64,000 nucleotides of DNA, from positions 3,410,001 to 3,474,000 of the forward strand of contig CP126125.1 in the NCBI GenBank assembly GCA_030123525.1, given 5' to 3'. Under the pieces are notes generated by a model. That model was given only the letters and a program-made list of their open reading frames with translations, had not been told where the DNA came from and did not search any database. A program made the translations under genes and the position numbers. The number at the start of each line of letters is the position of its first letter. Positions within the stretch are counted from its first letter, which is position 1. This stretch comes from ELB16-189 sp018266435 (lineage in GTDB: Bacteria > Bacteroidota > Bacteroidia > Cytophagales > Cyclobacteriaceae). Positions 1-7,821 of this stretch are shown here, in pieces.

Positions 1-33
1 GCTGAAAGGCCTGTTACCTTGATTTACTGCCAC
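1..33 (-). CDS. infC: Possible 5' end of translation initiation factor IF-3 (partial)
   Basis: An open frame with a GTG start at 33 reads leftward off the window edge and gives only 11 residues (MAVNQGNRPFS). In many bacteria thrS is followed directly by infC, rpmI and rplT, and this frame sits just downstream of thrS on the same strand. Bacteroidota IF-3 proteins often begin with a short basic N-terminus before the conserved domain, which fits but does not prove the call. No diagnostic motif is inside the window; the assignment rests on gene order and is tentative. Confidence 0.3.
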   Translation of the reverse strand, partial: MAVNQGNRPFS

Positions 34-145
34 TCGTTGGGTTTAAATTCTAATTTTAAAAAAAACAGCCTGCCTGGCCGGCAGACAGGGCTGCAAATAT
101 CGCTCTTTTTTCGGTTTTTCAAAATACAGGATTCTGCTTTAGATT

Positions 146-2080
146 TTAAGAAGGCATCCTGAACTCTGCCTTAAACTGCTCTACAAATTCATTCAGGCCC
201 ATTGCACCTTTGTCGCCTTCACCGTGTTTGCGTACCGCGACTTTGCCTTCAGTAGCTTCCTTCTCCCCTACGATAAGCATAAACGGTACTTTCTTCACCT
301 CTGCATCGCGAATTTTTCGTCCAATCTTTTCGTCACGATCATCCAGAAATCCACGAATATCGCTTTCCTTTAGCTTAGCAACTACTTTTTGCGCGTAGTC
401 ATTGAATTTTTCTGAGATTGGAAGCACGGCAAATTGTTCAGGTGCTAGCCACAGCGGAAAATCACCTGCACAATGCTCTATCAACACAGCTACAAATCGT
501 TCGAGCGAACCAAATGGTGCGCGGTGGATCATTACCGGGCGATGCTTTTGATTATCTGAGCCAACATACTCCAACTCAAATCGTTGAGGCAGCTGGTAAT
601 CTACTTGAATGGTTCCGAGCTGCCAGCTTCTTCCCAGTGCATCGCGTACCATGAAATCGAGTTTAGGACCGTAAAACGCAGCTTCGCCTTTTACCGATAC
701 GGTTTTTAATCCGCGCTCATCTGCTGCTTCTTGTATCTCTCGTTCAGCTCGTTCCCAAAACACATCTTCTCCAACATACTTTGCTTTATTATCCGGGCTG
801 CGAAGAGAAACTTGCGCTGTGTAGTTTTCAAAACCCAATGCCTTAAATACGTGGAGTACTAAGTCGATTACTTTGACAAATTCTTCCTTCACCTGATCAG
901 GCCTACAAAAAATGTGTGCATCATCTTGTGTAAACCCACGGACACGGGTAAGTCCGTGCAGCTCTCCGCTTTGTTCGTAGCGATACACTGTTCCAAACTC
1001 TGCCAACCGAACCGGTAAGTCTTTATAAGATCTCGGTTTCGTTTTATATATCTCACAATGGTGAGGGCAGTTCATCGGTTTTAAAAAAAATTCTTCGTTC
1101 TCATCAGGGGTATGTATCGGCTGAAAAGAATCTTTGCCATACTTTTCATAGTGGCCTGAAGTAACGTACAACTGTTTGCTGCCAATGTGTGGGGTTACCA
1201 CGGGGTCGTAGCCTGCTTTGATCTGCGCCTTGCGCATAAATTGCTCGAGTCGTTCCCGAAGAATAGTTCCTTTGGGCAACCACAGTGGCAAGCCCATTCC
1301 TACTTTTTCAGAAAAAGCAAACAACTCGAGTTCTTTGCCAAGTTTACGGTGGTCGCGCTTCTTGGCTTCTTCGAGCACGTGCAGGTACTCATCCAATTCT
1401 TTTTGTTTCGGGAATGTGATTCCGTAAACACGGGTGAGCATTTTATTTTTTTCATCTCCTCGCCAATAGGCACCTGCCACACTCAGCAATTTTACGGCCT
1501 TTATCGGTGCGGTGGAGGGTATGTGCGGTCCTCGGCAGAGGTCAATAAAATTTCCCTGTTGATAAAAGGTGATCGATCCATCTTGCAAGCCTTCGATTAA
1601 TTCTAACTTGTACTGATCGCCTTTTTTGGTAAAGTAGTCAATTGCTTGAGCTTTGGTAACATCGCTCCGCACGTAGGCATTGTTTTGCCTGGCCAACTCT
1701 ACCATCTTCTTTTCCACAGACACGAGGTCGTCATCGCCAAAAGGGCGGCCCTCCAAATCTACATCGTAGTAAAATCCATTTTCGATGGGCGGGCCAATAC
1801 CAAACTTCACACCCGGATATAATGTTTCCAAGGCCTCGGCAAATAAATGAGCTGATGAATGCCAGAAAGCGTACTTACCGCCTTTGTCATTCCACGTAAA
1901 TATTTTGATGGCAGAATCATTTGAGATGGGTCGTGACAAATCCCAAATTTCTCCATTCACCTCAATGGATAATGCGTTGCGTGCCAAGCCTTCGCTGATA
2001 CTTTGGGCAATTTCAATTCCTTTCACTCCCTGTGGAAACTCACGAATGTTTCCATCAGGTAATGCAATTTTTATATTCAT
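146..2080 (-). CDS. thrS: Threonine--tRNA ligase
   Basis: Class II synthetase that charges tRNA-Thr with threonine in the cytoplasm. The 644-residue product has the full-length architecture: an N-terminal TGS domain (about residues 1-61), the editing domain with HSSAHLFAEAL, a catalytic core with the zinc-binding MNCPHHCEIYK segment, motif 2 (RYEQSGELHGLTRVRGF), motif 3 near HRAPFGSLERF, and a C-terminal anticodon-binding domain. The ATG at 2080 is the only start that keeps the TGS domain. A TATATTTG box at 2101-2108 (minus strand) lies about 20 bases upstream. The leader also holds a short imperfect micro-repeat built on CAGTAAGG. Nothing in the protein looks unusual. Confidence 0.97.
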   Translation of the reverse strand: MNIKIALPDGNIREFPQGVKGIEIAQSISEGLARNALSIEVNGEIWDLSRPISNDSAIKIFTWNDKGGKYAFWHSSAHLFAEALETLYPGVKFGIGPPIENGFYYDVDLEGRPFGDDDLVSVEKKMVELARQNNAYVRSDVTKAQAIDYFTKKGDQYKLELIEGLQDGSITFYQQGNFIDLCRGPHIPSTAPIKAVKLLSVAGAYWRGDEKNKMLTRVYGITFPKQKELDEYLHVLEEAKKRDHRKLGKELELFAFSEKVGMGLPLWLPKGTILRERLEQFMRKAQIKAGYDPVVTPHIGSKQLYVTSGHYEKYGKDSFQPIHTPDENEEFFLKPMNCPHHCEIYKTKPRSYKDLPVRLAEFGTVYRYEQSGELHGLTRVRGFTQDDAHIFCRPDQVKEEFVKVIDLVLHVFKALGFENYTAQVSLRSPDNKAKYVGEDVFWERAEREIQEAADERGLKTVSVKGEAAFYGPKLDFMVRDALGRSWQLGTIQVDYQLPQRFELEYVGSDNQKHRPVMIHRAPFGSLERFVAVLIEHCAGDFPLWLAPEQFAVLPISEKFNDYAQKVVAKLKESDIRGFLDDRDEKIGRKIRDAEVKKVPFMLIVGEKEATEGKVAVRKHGEGDKGAMGLNEFVEQFKAEFRMPS

Positions 2081-2100
2081 TATTCAATTTTTTAAAAGTG

Positions 2101-2108
2101 CAAATATA
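2101..2108 (-). promoter_or_regulatory. Candidate -7 box for thrS
   Basis: TATATTTG on the minus strand matches the Bacteroidota -7 consensus TAnnTTTG and would place the transcript start around 2095, about 15 bases before the thrS ATG. No TTG is present at the expected -33 spacing, so the match is only half of a promoter. Confidence 0.4.
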
Positions 2109-2192
2109 AAGCAGTAAGGCAGTAGGCCGTAAGCAGCCGGCAAGAATAAATTGCTTATCTGCTGGCATAACGACACTAACAAATCATAACGC

Positions 2193-4301
2193 TTAACTGA
2201 TTTTTGAGCCGGGAGCGACAACATCCGAAGGCTGTAATAACCTTAGCTTGCCATCTTTGTCTGCGGCTGTCAGGATCATTCCTTGCGACTCAAAACCCAT
2301 GATTTTGCGGGGAGCCAAGTTTACCAATAAAGTAACTTGCTTACCTACCATCTCTTCGGGAGTAAAGTGTTCGGCAATTCCACTAAGTACCGTGCGTGTG
2401 TCCATGCCGGTATCTACCTGAAACTTGAGTAGTTTTTTAGATTTTTCTACGCGCTCAGCTTTCAAGATTTTCCCGACTCGAATATCCATTTTAGAAAATT
2501 CATCAAATGAGATTTCCGGTTTGGATGGTTCAACGGGCTGTGCATCAAGTTCCATTTTTCTCTTTTTTTCATTCAGTTTATACACTTGGTTTTCAATGAC
2601 CAAGTCTTCTATTTTTTCAAATAACAGTCTCGGTTCTGCAAATCCATGGCCGGCCTTCAATAAATTTATTTCTCCTGTGCTCCTCCAATCCATTGCCTGA
2701 CTAAACGAAAGCATTTCTTTGAGTTTCTTTGAAGTAAACGGCAAAAAAGGCTCGCACACAATAGCCAGGTTGGCAGAAACCTGCAGGGCCAAATTCAAAA
2801 TCGTTCCTACTCTTGGCAAGTCCGTTTTAGCCAACTTCCAGGGTTCAGTTTCAGCCAGGTACTTATTTCCCAGCCTTGCCAAATCCATGAGGTGAGCAGC
2901 AGCTTCGCGAAAATGGTATCCTTCTATTGCATCGGCTATGCGCGATGGAAATGATTTGAGTTCGGTCACCACCCTTTGGTCAATTTCATTCATCACCCCT
3001 AACTCAGGAACACGATTATCAAAGTACTTTTGTGTAAGTACCAACGCACGGTTTATAAAATTACCGAAGATAGCAACGAGCTCATTGTTATTTTTTGCCT
3101 GAAAATCTTTCCAGGTAAACTCGCTGTCTTTGGTTTCGGGCAGATTGGTAAGCAGCGCGTATCGCAGTTCGTCCGGCTTGGTTGGAAAATCCTCCAGATA
3201 CTCGTGCATTTCAATCGACCAGCCGCGGCTGGTGCTCATCTTGTCACCTTCCAGATTCATAAACTCATTGGCCGGTACTTGATCAGGCACAATGTACTCG
3301 CCCGTGGCGTGAAGCATAATGGGGAAAATGATGCAATGAAAAACAATATTGTCTTTGCCAATAAAGTGGACAAGTTTAGTATCTTTTCTTTGCCAGTATT
3401 TTCTCCATGTTTCATTGTTCACATGTTGAAATGGCCGATTCTGTTTGGCATACTTAAAACTTCCTTTTTCAATCTCTTTAAAAAAGGCCCGTGTAGCAGA
3501 AATATACCCGACCGGAGCATCGAACCAAACGTACAATACTTTTCCCTCGGCATTGGGCAAGGGAACTTTGATTCCCCAATCCAGATCACGCGTCATGGCA
3601 CGGGGCTGAAGGCCGGCATCAATCCATGATTTGCATTGACCATATACGTTTGGCCGCCAATCGTTTTTGTGCGACTCTAAAATCCATTGTTTCAACCAGT
3701 CTTCATAATTTTGCAGCGGCAGATACCAGTGCTTAGTGAGTTTCAATACCGGTGGCTTGCCCGATAACGTGGACCGGGGATTAATCAACTCACGCGGGCT
3801 TAAGGATGAGCCGCAGTTTTCACATTGATCTCCATACGCTTTGGCGAATGAACATTTAGGGCAAGTACCCACAATGTATCGGTCAGCTAAAAACACTTTT
3901 GCTTCATCATCGTAATACTGTTCGGATGTTTCTTCTGTGAGCAGCCCTTTGTTATACAGGGTTAAAAAAAATTCCTGCGAAGTTTCGTGATGAATTTTTT
4001 CGCTGGTGCGGTGATAGATATCAAATGACATGCCCAGTTTCTCAAAACAATCGCGTAGCAACGCATCGTATTTATCAATGATTGCTTGAGGAGTTGTGTT
4101 TTCTTTGAGTGCCTGGTTAGGGATTGCTGTGCCGTGTTCATCGCTGCCGCTCACAAACAACACATCACGATTGTTTAATCGCAAATAGCGAACATACACA
4201 TCGGCCGGAATGTAAGCGCCTGCCAAATGGCCAATATGTTTTGGACCATTGGCATACGGCAGGGCAGCCGTAACCATATACCTTTTACCTTCTTTATCCA
4301 T
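2193..4301 (-). CDS. metG: Methionine--tRNA ligase
   Basis: Class I synthetase that charges initiator and elongator tRNA-Met. The 702-residue product shows HIGH (PKHIGHLAG, about residues 20-28), a paired zinc-knuckle region (CPKC...CENCG) in the connective peptide, the KMSKS-equivalent DKMSTSRGW, and a C-terminal EMAPII/Trbp111-type tRNA-binding domain (from about residue 595, DIRVGKILKAERVEKSKKL) that dimerises the enzyme. Length and domain order are those of the long bacterial MetG. A near-consensus box (CATCTTTG, 4322-4329) lies upstream on the minus strand. It is transcribed toward thrS with a 112-base gap. Confidence 0.97.
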   Translation of the reverse strand: MDKEGKRYMVTAALPYANGPKHIGHLAGAYIPADVYVRYLRLNNRDVLFVSGSDEHGTAIPNQALKENTTPQAIIDKYDALLRDCFEKLGMSFDIYHRTSEKIHHETSQEFFLTLYNKGLLTEETSEQYYDDEAKVFLADRYIVGTCPKCSFAKAYGDQCENCGSSLSPRELINPRSTLSGKPPVLKLTKHWYLPLQNYEDWLKQWILESHKNDWRPNVYGQCKSWIDAGLQPRAMTRDLDWGIKVPLPNAEGKVLYVWFDAPVGYISATRAFFKEIEKGSFKYAKQNRPFQHVNNETWRKYWQRKDTKLVHFIGKDNIVFHCIIFPIMLHATGEYIVPDQVPANEFMNLEGDKMSTSRGWSIEMHEYLEDFPTKPDELRYALLTNLPETKDSEFTWKDFQAKNNNELVAIFGNFINRALVLTQKYFDNRVPELGVMNEIDQRVVTELKSFPSRIADAIEGYHFREAAAHLMDLARLGNKYLAETEPWKLAKTDLPRVGTILNLALQVSANLAIVCEPFLPFTSKKLKEMLSFSQAMDWRSTGEINLLKAGHGFAEPRLLFEKIEDLVIENQVYKLNEKKRKMELDAQPVEPSKPEISFDEFSKMDIRVGKILKAERVEKSKKLLKFQVDTGMDTRTVLSGIAEHFTPEEMVGKQVTLLVNLAPRKIMGFESQGMILTAADKDGKLRLLQPSDVVAPGSKIS

Positions 4302-4340
4302 GACTATGCAAAAAACGGATGCAAAGATGTAAAATGAAAA

Positions 4341-6473
4341 TCACATTACCGATGCAGAATTGCTTCCCGGGATATAAGTGGGCGGCAAATCGGGATTATT
4401 TTGAGTACTGGCCGAATGGGGTGGATGTGCGGGGATTACAACCTGAAAAATCGAGCCGTGGTTAACTGATTTTGTGTACCCAATTTTGCCTCCCAGTTTT
4501 TCTGTAGCTAATCGAGCAAGGTACAAACCCAGGCCACCAATTTCTGAACGTTCGGATGCTCTTACAAACATTCTGAAGATGTCTTTAGTATTACCTGCAC
4601 CAAGATTAATGCCGATGCCATTATCTTCGATAGTAATCTTGGCTAATTCTTCATCACAGGAGATAACCATTTTTACAAATGGATCTACCCGCTCAGAATT
4701 GTTATAGTACTTAACCGCATTATCGATCAGGTTTTCGAGGACAATCTTCACCAGGTAACTATCGGCCTTTACGTGGCAACCGGGCTGTATCTCGTATGTA
4801 AAACTAAATCGGGGCGGTAACCCTTTTTTCTTTTCAAAAGACCAGATATCGTTTATAATATTTTGAAAGTTAACCTGCTCAGCAATTAATTCAGATGAAT
4901 TGATGTGATTTACAATCTGTAAACGGGTGAGTATAACATTGAGTCGGTCAACCGTCTGATCGAATTTTGAAAAATAGCTTAGGGCCAGTTGGTCCTTCAA
5001 ATCTAAGTGAGCAACGTTGCACATGCCTTTCAGTGTAACCAGTGGGCCACGAAGGTCGTGTGATGTTTTATAAATAAAATAATCCATGTCATCATTTGCC
5101 TGCACCAAGTCTTTGGTGCGTTCGGCCACCCGCTCTTCGAGGTTGTGGTTTTGTTGCTCAATCCAGGCTTTAGCTTGTCTGAGTGCCTGATTGGATTTTT
5201 GTTGTCTCTTTAAAAAATAAAACGACAGAAATGCCAAGGCTCCCACCAGGCAAACAATCAAAGTGATGAAATAGTATTGCCGTTCTTGCCGCTTAATGAT
5301 TTCTTTTTGAAGTGTAACCAATTGATTTTTCTCTTTGATAGTCTTCAGGTTTTCGCGCTCGGCATAGTTGGTTTGAATTTTAGTGAGGTTATTAATGATA
5401 TTAGCGTTTAACACGCTATCCTTTAGCTCAATGTATTTCCCCTGGTACAGTGATTTATTTTTGTAGTCGCCCAATTGATCGTAAAGCGAGTAAAACGAAG
5501 CATATGATTTTATTTGCAACAACCTGAATCCACTACTTTTTGAAATAGACTCAGCCTCTTTAAGATAATTTAGCGCCTGATCAAACTTCTTGCGGTTAAT
5601 TTCAAATTTGCTAAAAAAAAGTAAACACTCTACTTGAAATTGTATGTTGTTAATTTTCTTGGCTACTTCGTAGGCTCTTTTGAAATGAGGTTCTGAATCA
5701 CTCAGTAAATGAGAATCAAAAAAAGATGAACCAAGCCCAAACTCTCCTTCCATTACAATTTGATCTGCACAATTGCCTTTACAATACAACAACCCCTCGT
5801 TAATGTATTTTTTTGCTTCTTCGTAATTTCCTTTCGCATTGTAGGCCAGACCTAAATTAATCAGCCCTCTATCTAAATCATAACTGTCCTTTTCTTTCTT
5901 TTTGAGTTCTATCGATCTTTTATAGTAAGTAATGGCATTGTCATAATTGTATAGTTTATAATAATTATACCCAATGTTGTTCAGGGTAATACTGATCTCT
6001 TTCTTATTACCATCTGCTTCTCGGATCACTAATGATTCCAGGTTCAACTTCAGGGCTTTGTCGTATTCTGCTTTAAATGAGTATGAAATTGCCAGTGAGT
6101 TTAGCAAAAATTTTGTTTCTGAATTGATGTTATGTCTTTTAGATATTTTCAAGACGTACTCGGCCAGGCTTATGGCTTCATCTATTCGGTCAGTCCTTCT
6201 CAATTCACCAGCCGTAATTCTTCCTGCTCTTACTATGCGCGTGCTATCGCCAAGGCCCAACGCCAGTTCATAAGCCTCTTTGGAATAAGTCAATGAAAGC
6301 TGGTCATTAACATCAGAATATTCATAAGCCAATTGAAATAATGTTTCAAATCTGTTTTCGCCTTTAGCAGTTTTTAATTGTTGAGTTAATGAGTCGATGA
6401 CTGTTTGAGCGCTGGCATAACTCACCATGGCTAAGTAAGTAATCAGGTAAAAAAATGTTTTTAATCGGTACAC
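4341..6473 (-). CDS. Sensor histidine kinase with periplasmic TPR domain
   Basis: The 710-residue protein begins with a signal peptide (residues 1-22), followed by about eight tetratricopeptide repeats (30-345), which would be periplasmic, a membrane segment (401-421), a coiled coil (425-460), a HisKA domain with phospho-acceptor His472 in TSHDLRGP, and a HATPase domain with DNGIGI and GGLGLYLA. The start is GTG at 6473; no upstream ATG is in frame. It diverges from the lipopeptide array at 6574 with only 100 bases between. No response regulator is adjacent, so it is an orphan here. TPR domains commonly bind peptides, which together with the neighbouring peptide array suggests, but does not show, peptide sensing. 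The C-terminal 30 residues are Pro/Ser/Asn-rich and probably disordered. Confidence 0.88.
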   Translation of the reverse strand: MYRLKTFFYLITYLAMVSYASAQTVIDSLTQQLKTAKGENRFETLFQLAYEYSDVNDQLSLTYSKEAYELALGLGDSTRIVRAGRITAGELRRTDRIDEAISLAEYVLKISKRHNINSETKFLLNSLAISYSFKAEYDKALKLNLESLVIREADGNKKEISITLNNIGYNYYKLYNYDNAITYYKRSIELKKKEKDSYDLDRGLINLGLAYNAKGNYEEAKKYINEGLLYCKGNCADQIVMEGEFGLGSSFFDSHLLSDSEPHFKRAYEVAKKINNIQFQVECLLFFSKFEINRKKFDQALNYLKEAESISKSSGFRLLQIKSYASFYSLYDQLGDYKNKSLYQGKYIELKDSVLNANIINNLTKIQTNYAERENLKTIKEKNQLVTLQKEIIKRQERQYYFITLIVCLVGALAFLSFYFLKRQQKSNQALRQAKAWIEQQNHNLEERVAERTKDLVQANDDMDYFIYKTSHDLRGPLVTLKGMCNVAHLDLKDQLALSYFSKFDQTVDRLNVILTRLQIVNHINSSELIAEQVNFQNIINDIWSFEKKKGLPPRFSFTYEIQPGCHVKADSYLVKIVLENLIDNAVKYYNNSERVDPFVKMVISCDEELAKITIEDNGIGINLGAGNTKDIFRMFVRASERSEIGGLGLYLARLATEKLGGKIGYTKSVNHGSIFQVVIPAHPPHSASTQNNPDLPPTYIPGSNSASVM

Positions 6474-6573
6474 GTGTAGTATTAGGTTAATTTATTACAT
6501 CGTAATATTCCAGCAATGATATCATATTTGTTTCATTAAAATTAATTCAACCAACCAACTAACCAAAACATTT

Positions 6574-6708
6574 ATGAAAAAACTACTTTACTCTATCGCT
6601 CTGGTATTTGTTATTGCCATGAGCTTGTCGGCCTGTACCAAAGAAATCGTAAACCCAGCCGAAAGCAATAACAGCGGTGGCGGTGTATCAGCACCTAAGG
6701 GCACTTAG
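6574..6708 (+). CDS. Small repeated lipoprotein, copy 1
   Basis: A 44-residue product with a basic start (MKKLLYS), a hydrophobic core and a lipobox L18-S19-A20-C21. Processing by signal peptidase II would leave a 24-residue lipidated peptide, CTKEIVNPAESNNSGGG followed by VSAPKGT. No known family was recognised. This copy uses CTA-CTT-TAC-TCT early in the gene, unlike copies 2-4, and has its own upstream leader, so it probably carries the array promoter. No exact TAnnTTTG box was found; CATATTTG at about 6523-6530 is the nearest match. The gene is below usual annotation length limits, but five conserved copies support it. Confidence 0.8.
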   Translation: MKKLLYSIALVFVIAMSLSACTKEIVNPAESNNSGGGVSAPKGT

Positions 6709-6761
6709 GCCTCCAACCTTTATAAAAAACATTTCCAACAACATTTAACCAATAAGAAATC

Positions 6762-6896
6762 ATGAAAAAATTACTTTATTCAATCGCTCTGGTATTTGTT
6801 ATTGCCATGAGCTTGTCGGCCTGTACCAAAGAAATCGTAAACCCAGCCGAAAGCAATAACAGCGGTGGCGGTGTATCAGCACCTAAGGGCACTTAG
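6762..6896 (+). CDS. Small repeated lipoprotein, copy 2
   Basis: Encodes the same 44 residues as copy 1. Relative to copy 1 it carries synonymous changes near the start (TTA for CTA, TAT-TCA for TAC-TCT) but keeps GCC-TGT-ACC around the lipobox cysteine. The leader before the ATG ends AATAAGAAATC, as in copies 3 to 5. Probably co-transcribed with the other copies, since no terminator hairpin lies in the spacers. Confidence 0.8.
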   Translation: MKKLLYSIALVFVIAMSLSACTKEIVNPAESNNSGGGVSAPKGT

Positions 6897-6949
6897 ACCT
6901 CCAACCTTTATAAAAAACATTTCCAACAACATTTAACCAATAAGAAATC

Positions 6950-7084
6950 ATGAAAAAATTACTTTATTCAATCGCTCTGGTATTTGTTATTGCCATGAGC
7001 TTGTCGGCTTGTACTAAAGAAATCGTAAACCCAGCCGAAAGCAATAACAGCGGTGGCGGTGTATCAGCACCTAAGGGCACTTAG
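6950..7084 (+). CDS. Small repeated lipoprotein, copy 3
   Basis: Same 44-residue lipoprotein. It shares the TTA-CTT-TAT-TCA start with copy 2 but has GCT-TGT-ACT at the lipobox cysteine, a variant shared only with copy 4. The mature part is Gly/Ser/Asn-rich with a conserved APKG near the end. Confidence 0.8.
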   Translation: MKKLLYSIALVFVIAMSLSACTKEIVNPAESNNSGGGVSAPKGT

Positions 7085-7137
7085 ACCTCCAACCTTTATA
7101 AAAAACATTTCCAACAACATTTAACCAATAAGAAATC

Positions 7138-7272
7138 ATGAAAAAATTACTTTATTCAATCGCTCTGGTATTTGTTATTGCCATGAGCTTGTCGGCTTGT
7201 ACTAAAGAAATCGTAAACCCAGCCGAAAGCAATAACAGCGGTGGCGGTGTATCAGCACCTAAGGGCACTTAG
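7138..7272 (+). CDS. Small repeated lipoprotein, copy 4
   Basis: Indistinguishable from copy 3 over the coding region as read, including the GCT-TGT-ACT variant, which suggests that copies 3 and 4 are the youngest duplication pair. It encodes the same 44-residue lipoprotein. Confidence 0.8.
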   Translation: MKKLLYSIALVFVIAMSLSACTKEIVNPAESNNSGGGVSAPKGT

Positions 7273-7325
7273 ACCTCCAACCTTTATAAAAAACATTTCC
7301 AACAACATTTAACCAATAAGAAATC

Positions 7326-7460
7326 ATGAAAAAATTACTTTACTCTATCGCTCTGGTATTTGTTATTGCCATGAGCTTGTCGGCCTGTACCAAAGAAATC
7401 GTAAACCCAGCCGAAAGCAATAACAGCGGTGGCGGTGTATCAGCACCTAAGGGGACTTAG
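7326..7460 (+). CDS. Small repeated lipoprotein, copy 5
   Basis: Same 44-residue product. The gene is a mosaic: TTA as in copies 2-4, but TAC-TCT and GCC-TGT-ACC as in copy 1, plus a private GGG for GGC near the stop. Such a mixture is expected from gene conversion within an array. The spacer after it diverges, marking the end of the homogenised tract. Confidence 0.8.
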   Translation: MKKLLYSIALVFVIAMSLSACTKEIVNPAESNNSGGGVSAPKGT

Positions 7461-7511
7461 ACCTTCACGTTTATAAAATTACTTTCAACAACAAACACTA
7501 ACCTTATTGTT

Positions 7512-7670
7512 ATGAAAACTAAAATAATAGGCATCATCGGGGTTACCGCTTTACTCGTTCTTTCTCTTGCATTTGCCCCTAAGGGTTCAAATAAAAAAGA
7601 ACAGAAAGTATCTGAAAGAAGTGTTTCTATCAGCGAGCCTGTTGGAGGGTTTATGTCAGAAGATAAATAA
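7512..7670 (+). CDS. Diverged small secreted peptide at the end of the array
   Basis: A 52-residue product: basic start (MKTKIIG), a hydrophobic segment and a plausible signal peptidase I site after LSLAFA, with no lipobox cysteine. The mature part would be about 30 residues, charged, ending PVGGFMSEDK. It shares the APKG motif with the lipopeptides, and its leader resembles a decayed array spacer (TTTATAAAA..TTCAACAACA), so it is probably a distant paralog in the same transcript. A terminator follows directly. No family was recognised. Confidence 0.65.
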   Translation: MKTKIIGIIGVTALLVLSLAFAPKGSNKKEQKVSERSVSISEPVGGFMSEDK

Positions 7671-7692
7671 CCTGCAAAGGTTTTAGACTAAA

Positions 7693-7746
7693 CAGTCACC
7701 GGGAAACTACTCTCTATTACCCGGTGGCTGTTTTTTATTAGATAGT
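7693..7746 (+). terminator. Rho-independent terminator of the peptide array
   Basis: An 11-base stem (7693-7703 with 7730-7740, one G-T pair) is followed by six T residues. It sits 22 bases after the last small gene and closes the array transcript. Confidence 0.85.
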
Positions 7747-7775
7747 GTTGCAAATCATGTAAAGTAGTATATAAT

Positions 7776-7794
7776 TTATATACTTTTTGCACAA
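7776..7794. repeat. AT-rich inverted repeat between the array and sppA
   Basis: Nine-base arms AGTATATAA and TTATATACT around one T, followed on the plus strand by a short T run. It could be a weak terminator or a regulator site; its function is not evident. Confidence 0.3.
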
Positions 7795-7821
7795 AACATT
7801 ACATCGCTTTTTTTGTATTTT

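Larger units (their letters stand above)
6574..7460 (+). repeat. Tandem array of five 188-bp units, each with one lipopeptide gene
   Basis: Start codons fall at 6574, 6762, 6950, 7138 and 7326, an exact 188-base period. Each unit holds a 135-base gene and a 53-base spacer ending in an AATAAGAAATC leader. Spacers 1 to 4 are almost identical; the leader of the first copy differs (CCAACCAACTAACC), and the spacer after copy 5 is recognisably related but diverged. All coding differences between copies are synonymous. Perfect spacing and near identity point to recent tandem amplification or continuing homogenisation by unequal recombination. Confidence 0.97.

Noticed and set aside
60..92. GC-rich imperfect palindrome around 74-95 near the window start as a terminator
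   Set aside because: It resembles a small dispersed palindrome, and only part of the downstream gene is visible, so a terminator role cannot be judged.
6574..7460. Tandem 188-bp array as a CRISPR array
   Set aside because: The repeated unit is a coding gene with its spacer; there are no short repeats separated by unique spacers and no cas genes.
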